From Channa striata (lineage: Eukaryota; Chordata; Actinopteri; Anabantiformes; Channidae), in contig CM065184.1 in assembly GCA_033026295.1 (NCBI GenBank), positions 5,068,001 to 5,132,000 of the forward strand: DNA of 64,000 bases, in the 5' to 3' direction. The translations under genes and the position numbers were made by a program. The notes under the pieces are model-generated. The model saw only the letters and a program-made list of their open reading frames with translations. It ran no database searches and was not told the DNA's origin. Shown in pieces: positions 41,952 to 52,627 of this stretch (position 1 is its first letter; every line of letters starts with the position of its first letter).

Positions 41952-44900
41952 CTGGAAAGAGACAGAAATGAAAAGACTTTTTAGTTTATCTATCAAAATT
42001 GGCTATTATTACTTTAGTAACTGTGCACTGTTTTGGAAGTTACCTTGCTGAAGGCTCCTCTGCATAAAGTGGTTGAGTTGATGCAACCCAGTGTTTTGGT
42101 CATGGTGTCCCAACTGCACAGCGAAGGGATCCGTGGCAGTGAACTCTGCAGGAGGCGGGTCCTCTGGGGTCGCTGTGGGGAGACCGAGGTGCTCCTGCTC
42201 CTGCTGATATGACCCAGTCCTAATGCACACTAAGCCCTGCTCATAGCTAAAGGATGCCATGGCGGAGGCTGATGTGCTGCTCTTCCTTGTGTCTATGTCC
42301 AGGTCTTTTAGGATGCTATCGATCACGGCATCATCGAGGAGCAGGTCACGCTTCAGAGGAAGGACTGAGGGGACAGGAAGGTGGCAGGGCCACTCGCAGG
42401 CTGAGGGCAGGGTGCTGGTAGCTGGGGGTTGGGACACATTTTGAAGTGGGTTCAGGGTGTGGTACATGTCAAAGTTACTGGCCAAAGAGGAGATCTGCTG
42501 CGCCAAAATACTGATCTCTGCCTGCTCCCTCTCGTTGTACACAGAGTCTGTGGGTGTGGGAGACTGGCTGGGGGTAGGAAGACTTGAATGCATGGGCAAC
42601 GCATGCAGGGGAACATGATGGAATTGGACGATGCTGCCACCTTGTGGCTGCTCAAGAAGGCCGGAATCGTCTTGATGCAGAGCACAGTCCACGGGGCTCT
42701 CGCACACGTCGGACACAGACAGGCAGTCTGGAACTAATCGAGCATCTGATGTACAAGCCTGGAAATCATAGGCTGGAGATGAGGAGGAGAGTGGAGAGCG
42801 GGCCGGGAGCATGCCAAAGGCTGCCTGGTCAAAGGTTTGTTCAGAGGCCACAGAGATGGAGTCGGAGGGTGATTGGTGACAGGTGAGCCCTGCCTCTGGG
42901 TAGGAGTAATAGGAGGGAGAGCCCTCGGGGGAGGACAGCAGCTGATCTGTGTATCCATGCACATCCATCAGGAGTTCATGGCTGAGCTCCTCCTGCAGGG
43001 GGGAGCTGGAGGAGGCCGGGCTGTAGGGAGGCGTGAAGAGAGCAGGGCTGTCACCAAAGGGAACAGGTGAGCTATCGCACGAGACATAGTATCTGTCTTC
43101 CTGTGACTCCCTCCTACACCTGGCAACTGGCTCCTCACTTTGGCTGTTAGATGCCCTCTGCCTTTTTAAACATTTGGGGTTGCTGTAGCATTTAGTCTGC
43201 GGCGCCTGTTGAGCTGCGTAATGGCAGGAAGAGGATGGCCCCGAGGCTTCACTGCTCATCCTCTGCTGCAGAAACCTGCCCTCTGTTTCACTACAAAAAC
43301 AGAGCACTGAGTTATACGGCCGCGTTCACATGTGGATAAAAGCAGTGAATGGTTTCGTACACTGTCAGCTCAGGTCTGCAGGAAAAGTGAAGTTTGTCAT
43401 ACCTGATCATGTAGTTAGTGCAGCTGATGGCCTGACACTCAGAGTCCTTGTTAGCTCGAATGTAGCTCCAAGTCCATGACAGATCCTTGCATTGAAGTCT
43501 GAGCACCATCTCTACCTCGAAGCCCTCATCTGCCTGCACTGAAACCGGCAGGAAAGAGACGTTTACAATTACTGTCACGCACACACACAACCAGAACTAC
43601 GTGCACACTCTGAACGCAGTAAAGTCTTCACTTACCTAAACTTCTATGAGAATCTGCACTTAACGAAAGGTCTTCAGGGTGGACGAGACTGTACCATGAT
43701 CGACCCATCATTTCATCTGCCGAGTACCCCAGAAAATATAAAACACTGCAAAAGAAAGACGTCGAAATGTTTGTTAGCAGGCTGCCTGTGAACCTTGTGT
43801 TTCCATCTGTTTAAAGGGTAAACTGTGATTGTACCTGTCTGACAGGTGGGTGAAGGTCATGTCCAGCCTGTGGATGCTGGTGAAGTTGTGACAGCAGTGG
43901 GAGTCCGAGCTTTTCAGGCGGTTCACAGTGGGGGTACAGAGGGCCACAAACAGAGGCTCGGCGGTGGAACAGGCCGCAGTGAAGGACGGACAGGGCTGAG
44001 GGAAGGACAGGAAGCTGCCTCTGACCAGCATGGAGCAGCAGCTGCCGTGTTGCAGCTTGAAGGCTTTGGAGGTTTGCATACAACATATAAAGCTCCTTTC
44101 TGAAGAACATGGAGAAAATACAAGGACAAATTCATGAAAAACTGCAGTGAACAGCACTGAGATTCCTGTAAACTTCTTCAGTACATTATTTTGCATTATG
44201 GGCTCATCGGTCTTAATGGTAACACAGTTTGTCACATGCAACAACTTCAAAGTCAGATCTTTATTGTTACCTGATGATAAGTTGCTTTCGACATCCAGGC
44301 TCGATTTAACAGTTTCAACATCAGAGCGTTCCACCATGTCAAAGAAAGTATCTCCTTGTAGCACATCTACCTGGAAAAGTCACATTTTTTACCATTAGAT
44401 GAACAAATTATTGCCCAGGATGCAAAATAATTAAGGTCCTTTTAGATGCTCAATTAAAAAAGTGTTGAGCAAAATTTTTAGCAAAAGAGAAGCAACTGAC
44501 TCACCATAGAAATACCAAGATATTCATCTACGTTTTCGGACACGTAGACCAGCCTCCCGTGGGTGGTAGTGACCAGGATAAAGCCATGCAGGGCTCGAAG
44601 AAAGGCCTCGTATGGCAGAGGACAGTGTGAACTTTCCCCAGCCGTTAGTCCTTGGAGAAGAGAGAGTGAGTTGAGCCTTGGTCACACTTTATGCCTGTCT
44701 GCAGGTTGTCACATCCGTAATCTTTGATACATCCCCTAAGGTTCTCCAAACTCGGACCCATTTTGTTTGATAAAGACTCATGCTGAATGTAGACTAGAAG
44801 TTCAAAGAGATCAAAAAGTAAGAGGAAGGAAAGTTTGCAGACTCACCCCGGAAGAGAACGGACTTTCTGATGTAGGTGCAGATGGCAGCCATGGAGTGCA

Positions 44901-45024
44901 GGTAGGAGAGGCGCTCCTGGTCCTCCTGGCTGATGGGCAGCAGAGCGCGCATATTCCTGATCTCATGATTGATGTGGTCCCGCCGGGCTTTGGATGCTCC
45001 TTTAGTGGATCTGTGAGAGACCAT
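41923..45024 (-). CDS. npas4l: NPAS4-family bHLH-PAS transcription factor, probably Npas4-like (cloche)
   Basis: This is a nuclear bHLH-PAS transcription factor that should bind DNA with an ARNT-type partner. Eight coding exons join in frame with GT-AG introns: 45024-44847, 44650-44505, 44370-44271, 44099-43835, 43745-43636, 43538-43403, 43290-42044 and 41951-41923. They give 736 residues; mammalian NPAS4 has about 800. Residues 5-60 are the bHLH (RSTKGASKARRDHINHEIR). PAS-A covers about residues 70-200, with RLVYVSENVDEYLG. PAS-B covers about 225-312, with SVLYFLGYSADEMMG and SWYSLVHPEDLS. The long seventh exon holds the TPPYSP motif, the NPAS4 helix EQAEISILAQQISSLA and an acidic segment, LLLDDAVIDSILKDLDID. 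The start used is the ATG in a strong context (ACCATGG); a longer N-terminus is listed separately. The NPAS4 family is clear. The bHLH departs from the near-invariant NPAS4 sequence, which favours the divergent teleost paralogue npas4l, but npas4b cannot be excluded. In zebrafish npas4l acts at the top of endothelial and blood specification. Confidence 0.88.
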
Positions 45025-45397
45025 GGTCACTGAGGTCAGAGATTAGAAGAAAAACCGATGAGACTAAGTCTGGGGAGCCACAGTAGTCTCTGCTGTCGCA
45101 CTTTTAATTCAAAAACTCTGCCTGAAGTGAAGCTCCTCCATGTGCAGAGTGTGAGAGAGGAAAAAAAAAATCAAATCAAGACAAGAAGAGTAATTGGCCT
45201 GAAATGATCTAGTCTCTTTTTCACAAGTCAGCCTGGTGTCTCTTCCCCATGAGCTCAGGCAGACTTTGAATATCAAGGGTTCCTATGGAAACCGCTGATA
45301 TGAGAGGCTGTCGTGTCTGTAGCAGAAATGAGGGCTCTCAGTAGACTTTGTCTGTGTGATCAGTATCAGTCTGGGTCCATCCACACAGAGCCGGGGG

Positions 45398-45405
45398 CTT
45401 TTATA
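45398..45405 (-). promoter_or_regulatory. npas4l: Proximal TATA box of the NPAS4-like gene
   Basis: TATAAAAG on the minus strand (plus-strand cttttata) lies in the context gctataaaagcccccggc. The predicted start near 45374 would give a 5' UTR of about 350 bases leading to the ATG at 45024. It fits the short, TATA-driven promoters of activity-induced genes such as Npas4. Confidence 0.7.
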
Positions 45406-45420
45406 GCTGCCAGGGCTTCA

Positions 45421-45518
45421 GCGTGGGCGTCACACACAGAGGGGAGGCTGGGCTTAGGCTGCTCCTTTCATTGCCTTATAAAGTGGGTGTCTATGGAAGG
45501 GGGGGCACCCCACGTCAC
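45421..45518 (-). promoter_or_regulatory. Immediate-early-type site cluster: EGR, CRE and CArG-like elements
   Basis: Three elements lie within about 115 bases upstream of the proximal TATA box. A perfect EGR1/Zif268 consensus GCGTGGGCG at 45421-45429 overlaps a CGTCA half-site at 45428-45432. CCTTATAAAG at 45474-45483 is one base short of a CArG box. TGACGTG, a CREB-type core, lies on the minus strand at 45517-45511. Npas4 and its relatives are immediate-early or tightly induced genes, so this arrangement fits. Binding is inferred from sequence only. Confidence 0.5.
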
Positions 45519-45976
45519 AGGGACACAGAAAGTGCCACAAAAGGACAATTTGATCAATTTAAATCCCAGAGTGCTAACAGTGAAATTCAAACACACAAAA
45601 ATTTCAACTTCTGTCTGAGTAGACCATGAATCGTGCACCACTTTAAACTCAATACACTGTGTAATTACTACTACTAATACTCTTTTATCTATTAAAGTGA
45701 TTTTTCAGAATCTTTGCCGGCTCTTTGTGCCTCAAAGCAACTTGAAAGTGTCTCGTCTGCAGCAGCTTGATATTTATTTTAAGGCATGAACTGCAACACT
45801 GAGGCTGGATTAGTATGTATCACATAATGTACCAGGCTCCAGACGAGAGAAAACGGGATTAAGAGCTTCCCTGTGGCGCTGCACCCAGCAGAGCCGGGTC
45901 CACACGTCCTCCGCAGCCGTGTGTCTCTCCAGCCACTAGAGGACGCGGAGCAGAGAGGAAGAGGAGCCTCACTGAC

Positions 45977-46073
45977 CTGCTGCGGCTGCGGGCCGAGCGG
46001 CGCTGATCTCCGGGCTGGTGACGGGAGGCGCACGACTGGCACCACGGAGCCATTTTGACGCAGACGCAGCGTC
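45977..46073 (-). CDS. npas4l: Alternative 5' coding exon of the NPAS4-like gene
   Basis: This GC- and CpG-rich exon is bounded by an acceptor (cttcatccccag, exon starts 46073) and a donor (AGCAG|GTCAGT, exon ends 45977). The ATG at 46053-46051 has A at -3 and G at +4. It opens 25 codons beginning MAPWCQSCASRHQPGDQRR and ending in an Arg/Ser-rich run. The last two bases (AG) join in phase to an acceptor inside the bHLH exon (tctctcacag, exon starts 45010), rebuilding the Arg before STKGASK. The pyrimidine-rich stretch ttttcttctaatctctgacc supports that acceptor. The product would replace the residues MVSH with 25 others, making the protein 21 residues longer (757). This is inferred from splice signals and phase, without transcript evidence. 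Confidence 0.6.
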
Positions 46074-46182
46074 CTGGGGATGAAGAGTTCACTCAGTGTC
46101 AGACACAGTGCGAATAATGCAGGGTTCAAAAGCAATTTGACATAGAATAATAATAATAATAAAAACGAGCTTGGTCTCTTAC

Positions 46183-46246
46183 CTTTGCAGGTTCTAGTCC
46201 GGATGATAAGTGTCAAGACCTCGTTCGTGCGTCCTTCCTTTTTATA
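46183..46246 (-). promoter_or_regulatory. npas4l: Distal TATA promoter and untranslated first exon of the NPAS4-like gene
   Basis: A good TATA box (gggtataaaaagg, TATAAAA at 46246-46240) lies on the minus strand. Transcription would start about 30 bases downstream, near 46215. A donor (CTGCAAAG|GTAAGAG, exon ends 46183) follows within about 35 bases and would splice to the coding exon at 46073. A CRE-type TGACGTG at 46446-46452 and a TGACG half-site at 46323-46327 lie upstream. The start site is an estimate. Confidence 0.55.
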
Positions 46247-49200
46247 CCCAAAAGCTCGACCCCTGTCATCCTGCACAAAAAAAAAAGAAAAAAAAATCAA
46301 AATGGGATAATGTTACATGTTGTGACGCGATGACAAATGATGGAGGCGGGTTATATTTGGTGAAGTGAGTCCTAAAAATAACTGGGTGGATTAAACCGTG
46401 GATGGATGTGAGAGCATTCATCTGAAAAAAGAAATGTGTGATGTTTGACGTGCGCACTGCTTTGTAATGTGCACAAATATTCATAAAATGTTCACTCCGT
46501 GGCACAAACGTTCTACCAAATATATTTTGCAGTGTCAGCAGCATGTGGCTTTTCCACTAATTATTAAGAGGAAGCTCAAAGTGTATCATTAATTTTTGCT
46601 TTGATTAAAAAGTTAGTGGGCAGCAAACACACTATGAGGGAATAGTAGAATGTGTTAAGGGGGATTTTTCACTTAAACATTTGGGGCTAAAGTATCACCC
46701 CCACCCTTCTACCTATCGACTGTAAATTTACTCCATTACAGGTAAAATCTGTGAATTTTCTCAATAACTACTGGCAGCTTAATGCATTGATTTCCATTTC
46801 AAGTCTGTCCTAAAACACTGAAGCTGCCTGTTGTGGACAGTTTCTATAGTTAAAGGCTTTTTAGTAGGAAAATCCCTTTTGTTCTGTTCACAATGTTGAG
46901 AAGAGAAGTAACAACAATAGGAAATTTTCCTAGAAAAAATAATAGTATAAAACAATTCTTTAGGCTGACTTAAGTCTTAATACTGTCTTCAAACAAACTT
47001 TTTTTTACAATAGACAGTGGATTTCAGCGGAAACAGGAGAAATGCTTGCAGCTATTAAAACCTGATTTAGTTTATATTGTTTTAGACAGACTTGAAAAGC
47101 TGTGACCTTTTAAAATATCAAAAGTAAAGCTACACACTACACAACAAATATTCTTATAAGTTATAACAAATTACATTATTGATACTGATGCAATAATGTA
47201 ACCTACATTTACCAACTTTATACAGTGTACAGTTAAGTAGTTTACTTAAGTGGTTCACAAGATAAGGGCCAGGGTCCTACAAAGGGTCACAAGATAAATC
47301 TGAGGGGTCGAGAAGTGATAAATGAGACAAAAAGAAAAAAACGGTAAAGTTTTGAAAGACACGTTTACTTTACAGTCGCCTTTGATGTTTTAGTGAAAAA
47401 CCTAATGATTTATTGTCCTGCCTCAATTTGAACTTTTGTTTAAATGAACCCCTGCACTTGTTGGAACGTGGAGCCATGTCTGCAGACTGGTTTCTAGTTT
47501 AATCTTTCATTTTAAAAGACATACTATGTATTTTCTGAATGTAACTCTACAGTACGAGGAAATTTACATATATTTTACCGGTGTTGCTGAAGCTCATGTG
47601 TAAAAAATGACATTAATGAAACCAACAGGTTCTCAACGGAATAATCAAACTGTTAAGTGTGTTTCATAAAGATTTAAACTGCTGAGCAGGTCGTCTGTAG
47701 TGACCGCAAACTCATTCCTTATGCTGGATTTTACAACTCCACATCAATATGAGATACTAAAAATAAGTGATGAATGTTGTCTCCTCTTTTTATGAGATAT
47801 TATCTCACATATACCACTGCAGCTGAGATGAAACTAAATAAATACATATTTCAGAGTTGGCACTTTTCTATGCTCTGTTACTACATCATATTTTTGTTAT
47901 AATCAAGTTGCTGTCAATTTGAGGTGCAACATCTGGGTAGGTGTTAGTGAAGAGAAAACTGCAGAGTCGGGGTTCCATTTCTCAGACTGCTCTCTGACTG
48001 TTTGGGGTTTTTTTTGTCAGACAATATTAAACCTAAAAAACAGTGGCCGGAGCCCAGCGTCATAGTTAAACTACACGGTCATTATCACTGAAGTCACAGC
48101 AGCGAAGCAGCGTGGTGCATCACTGTTTAATTTCTGAGCAGACTTCTGAGGCACTCGGCGATGGCAGTTAGTCTTCAGAAGGCTTAAACTGCATGTGCAT
48201 TACTCACTCAATTAAACCCCTGCTGGAAGGGAATTAGGCTACAGGTCTGTAAATGTGACGTACTGAGGCACACAGGCTTGGCCGCTTGCACAAAATTAGC
48301 TCTTTTAGCAGATGAATAGATTAGAAGACCTTCCATTTTTTTTGGTTGTTTTGTTTTTTAAGCAAACAAGAGACTCCATCTGAAACTAAAAATGGAAGTT
48401 TCTTTTCTTGTGTGTGTCAGTGTTATGAAATGGTGACTGGTAGCTCCCCACATTGTTTTGGATGAGTGTAAGTTATATACCTACATCTTCTCCACGGGTT
48501 CATGCTCCCTTAATGCCTCTTTTCTCAAATCCCCAATTTAGTGGCCTCAACAATGCTGAGCAGAGAACTCGAACTTGAGTGAGGTAATTGGACAGGGATG
48601 GGGGGGGGGGGGACAAGACATAACAAATCACTTCGAACAAATCCTCAGTCTGATTCTCAAGGGCCAGTGGGATCGTCTAAGTCCTGGAGGGAAATTAGAG
48701 AGTAATTTGGCTGAGTGTCTCCCTGCATTAGCGCCTGCGTTGCTGTCCGAAGCAGGATTCGGGGGCCAGACAGACAGGAGGGACCGAGTGCAGCCTCGCT
48801 TCCTGTGTGCGGCGGGTACAGGCGGGACAGGGTGTCTCTGCTGCCTCACTTTAAGCTGACCCTCTGTCTGTGGCCTGCACTTAACACTGCAGATAACACT
48901 GGCTTTATAGCATAAGACTGGTGACAGACAGGAACAAACTGCCAGGCCGCTACTGGTAGCAAAGATTGGAGCTGGGGTTCAGGGTGGAACACTGACGGGA
49001 CCCCCCAAAACAGCCGCACACATCCCATTAAGTAGCCTGAGGGACAATTGGGGACCTGGGTGGCACCATGGCTTCACAGTACCCAGTAAAGTAGACAGTC
49101 GGGGCTATCAGACAGGACGGCTGGGGTGGATGCGGCTGGCTTTCGGCAGGAAGCGGTGATGGGGTAACAACAGGGTTCAAAGACCTGGTAACGATTAAGT

Positions 49201-49426
49201 GCAATATACAGTAGCTCCAAGAAGAGTCTTCATTCCACAGATAAAAGAGGTCCAAACTGGAAGCCTCTGGCTTTCTCAACCATTAGCTTAAAGAATCAGT
49301 AAAGAATGGGAAGATATAGCTCAAAACAACACGACACTAATTAATCACAAACATATCGTAAAATCAAGTATGTGCAAAAAATGAACTAAAAATCATACAA
49401 ACGGTAACAACTCATATGGTCTCAGA
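46247..49426. other. Spacer between the SOCS-box-like gene and the NPAS4-like promoters
   Basis: No exon is supported. CRE-type motifs lie at 46323 and 46446. A G run and a GC-richer stretch at 48600-48850 stand out from the AT-rich background. It is the natural place for promoter-proximal enhancers of the NPAS4-like gene. Confidence 0.45.
48600..48612. repeat. Run of 13 G
   Basis: A homopolymer G run at the edge of a locally GC-richer stretch (48600-48850). Confidence 0.95.
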
Positions 49427-52400
49427 TTTATTGTTGATACATTTATAAATGATATTGCACAGGAAGTCCAGACCAAGCTCAACAAATGCAGAGCCCCCCT
49501 CATAAAAATGTATAAAATATAAAATAAAAACCTTAAGCATGAGGAGCCTGCACTGTTGTAAAATGAAACCAAATACATTTCATACTTTGTTCAGTTTTTT
49601 TCCCCAAGCATTCTTTGTTGTGTATCAGTTATTCACCAACATAATATAAGCCTAAAGATAGAATACAAATCTTGGCATGAAATCAGTCCACTCATGTACT
49701 TCTGGCTGGCAAAGAATTACTGCTCACACTAAATAGCTTCATCAGGACCATGCACTATAAACTAATAATGCATTTTTCGTTGGTAAGATTGGCAAAGGAT
49801 TCTTTTGGGAAATTCACCCAGTGAAGGTTTATCAACCCTCCCAAAGTCTCTCATTACACTTAAATAAGTCACAAAAGTCACACCTTTTATGAGATTTTAC
49901 ATCTAGCCATTAAAAATGTAACACCAGTATATTTAATTTAATTATTCACACTTCACATAATCAATGCCTAAATGGAGGTGAGTGAGTGAGCATCACTGAG
50001 GAAATTTGTTGTGCAGTTATTTTATTTTTGACCATAAAGACTACAATTTCATTTACTTAATATTTACTTCGTCTCATATTCCTGAAAAGGTATGTATTGA
50101 AAAAAAAAACCATCACCCATAATCTTCACACGCAACAAGAAAAGGCCCAAAATGCAGAAATAAAAATGACTTCTACACCACACATGATGAAATAAGAAAT
50201 AAACAAATAGCAGTTGTGAAGATGGCCATTTGGTGTGTCAAACATTTTTGTTCACCGGAAGTTCTTATGTGTGAACACAAGTTCAGCTTCCCTGTGGTTT
50301 CACTGCATTAGTTGTTGTTTAGTCCGAGTAACTGGGGTGCTGGAGAATTTCAAGTGCGTGATATGTCCGTGTGCAGCGCAGAGGGCATAAGACTCGCTGA
50401 GTCACATTGGCACCACCGGTCTAAGTAAAATTCACACTTGGTTTGGGCAGGCGAACATCTCAAACTCTGGATTCGACTGTACTTAGACAAAAAGCAGCAT
50501 CAGCGTCTCTTCTCCGTAAGGCTTGACACGCCACGATTGGCTTTAGTGCAGTTTTCTGGTGACTTCAAGCTGCTTCTCAGATTGTTTTACACTGTTTTAC
50601 ATCAAATACACAGATCTGTAAACATTATGAAGGTCAGTGTTAGTCAGCCCTGATGTTTGGGACCTACATCCTGCAGGGTTTGATCCTAACCAGTTCATCA
50701 CCCTCTGACTGATAGAGAAGACATGTGACTATCGAGCAGGACAGAAAGCACAGCTGGTCCCAAAGACCAGCACTGAAAAGCTTTGCATGTGTGTCACAAA
50801 ACAGTACCAGTACCAGTACCAGTACCACAGGCCAGGTTTTCAGACCTTTGGCTGTTTGTACTGTTCAGTACCAGGTGTGGCTACAATTCTTTGTGAGAAG
50901 GATAAAATACAAAAGCAGTACCTCTGACTTCATGATCACTCTCACCTTGTCATGCATATCAAACCCATGCCATATTCCTTATTAGTCTCACAAGACTCAG
51001 AATTTGGTGAGATTTTTATTGCTGTCAATCAAAATCATTGATTACCTCTCTAACAACGTGACTGTAAATCCAAAGCCTGGTAGATCAGACTCCGGGGACT
51101 TTCAGTGTTTCAGTATAACACATGCACTTTCTTCATAAAAATGAAAGAAGTTAGTTCAAGTGGACTGCTTAGCAACAGACTAATACTGTGGGTTTAGGTC
51201 TGTTAACAGAATTTGTTGAGAACTTTCAAAACACCAAGCATCACCAACATTATTCCTTAATTTAACGTGGATTGAGAAAAAAATAAACATACCACCACCA
51301 CGCCCATGTTTTCAAAGCTTTGTTATAAAATTTGTCATTAGTATTAATAAGATAAAAACCTGGATATTCATCCCCAATTTGAACTATTTTAAGAAATTCT
51401 CAAGCTGTGCAGTGAGTTATTTAGTAACAGCCCTTATGCAATTATCATGTTCAGCTTAATGTAGAGTTGTACATGAACAGTTTTTTCACCCTTTTGTAAA
51501 TACAAAGGTCAAAAAGAGAGTCTTGAATGCTGTTTGATTCAATAGGATTGTCTATAAGAGGAACTGCGATGCATATGCATGCGTATTATTGATAAGTTCC
51601 CCACACTATTACAGGGAAACTGAAGCAGGTGGGTTACGATTTCACATTTTTATCAAAACTCTCTTCCGCGTTTGGCACTGAAAAACACACTGCAGGTGTG
51701 GGGTATGGTGGTGAAGTGGCAGGTGAGTTGCACTCTTCCAGTGGCACTACAAGATTACAAATACAAACGTTCCTGTAATTTGTTTGAGAAGTAAGAACTT
51801 TCTTCCATATAAAGACTCGATTAATGTTACAGAGGGAGGTAGATGGACTTTACAAGGCAGACGACTTGTCGTGGGTGCCTTGAAAATCAATTTTTTTGAC
51901 CAGTTGGGGGCCAGCCAGGTTATGATAAAGTAGGGCTAAAGCTACGTGCTAAAAACCGACCAGTCAAACAGAACCCTTCACAAGCATCACACCCCAAGAC
52001 CGAATGGATGTTCTGTCACCTTGCACTTAAGGTCATAAGTTAGCTGTGTCCTTTTCAAACAAGATGTACAAGAATTTCATTTGTGACAAACAGACATGGT
52101 GGTTTTGTATGGTTTTAGGATCGAGTTAGAGCTGCAAGATACACAAAATCATGACCATCCCAGTCTCTATATCTGAAACACAAGGTTCAAATTTGTTTCT
52201 TCTGGGAGATCTGCTGAGTGGGATGTCAGGATGACATCATCAACAGGCTCTCAAGAAAATAGCTGAAGTTCTTGTCTCTTCATGTGCTTACGATTAGAAG
52301 TCTATGATTATCATAGGCTGATTGAATTCCTAGAGAAGCTAGAAACAAGAGAAAAAGCAAAGGGACATCAACATTTTCTGTCTGGCATAACCCGTGTGTC

Positions 52401-52627
52401 CGGGGTTACAAAAATCCATCAACGTGAAACAGGTTAGAGTATCCAAGGGAGTCATACGTGGGACATTTTGGTCAATGATGAGTATTTTCTTCTGAAGAAT
52501 GCTGGAAAAATAATGGAGATATAGCTCCAAACTCAACGTAAACAGTCCCTCGGAGCTCAGGTGATTAGAAAGATAAAAAAGCCCACTGTGCTGGAACAGT
52601 TCGGCTTCTGTTTTACATTTCTTGACA
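49427..52627 (-). other. Possible long 3' UTR of the SOCS-box-like gene
   Basis: There is no further coding exon of this gene and no other gene signal between the stop at 52628 and about 49400. Minus-strand AATAAA signals occur at 51020-51015 and 49432-49427, among others, so the UTR could be 1.6 to 3.2 kb. It contains a hexamer repeat near 50802. This assignment is only by position. Confidence 0.3.
50802..50825. repeat. (CAGTAC)4 hexamer repeat
   Basis: Four exact CAGTAC units lie inside the proposed 3' UTR of the SOCS-box-like gene. Confidence 0.95.

Noticed and set aside
42009..42043. The open-frame C-terminus GNFQNSAQLLK of the NPAS4-like protein
   Set aside because: A consensus donor precedes it, and the spliced last exon matches the family ending better. 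It is kept only as a retained-intron possibility.
45779..46300. A 173-codon minus-strand frame upstream of the NPAS4-like gene
   Set aside because: It runs through the distal promoter, intron and 5' exon in a different frame from the exon that splices to the bHLH.
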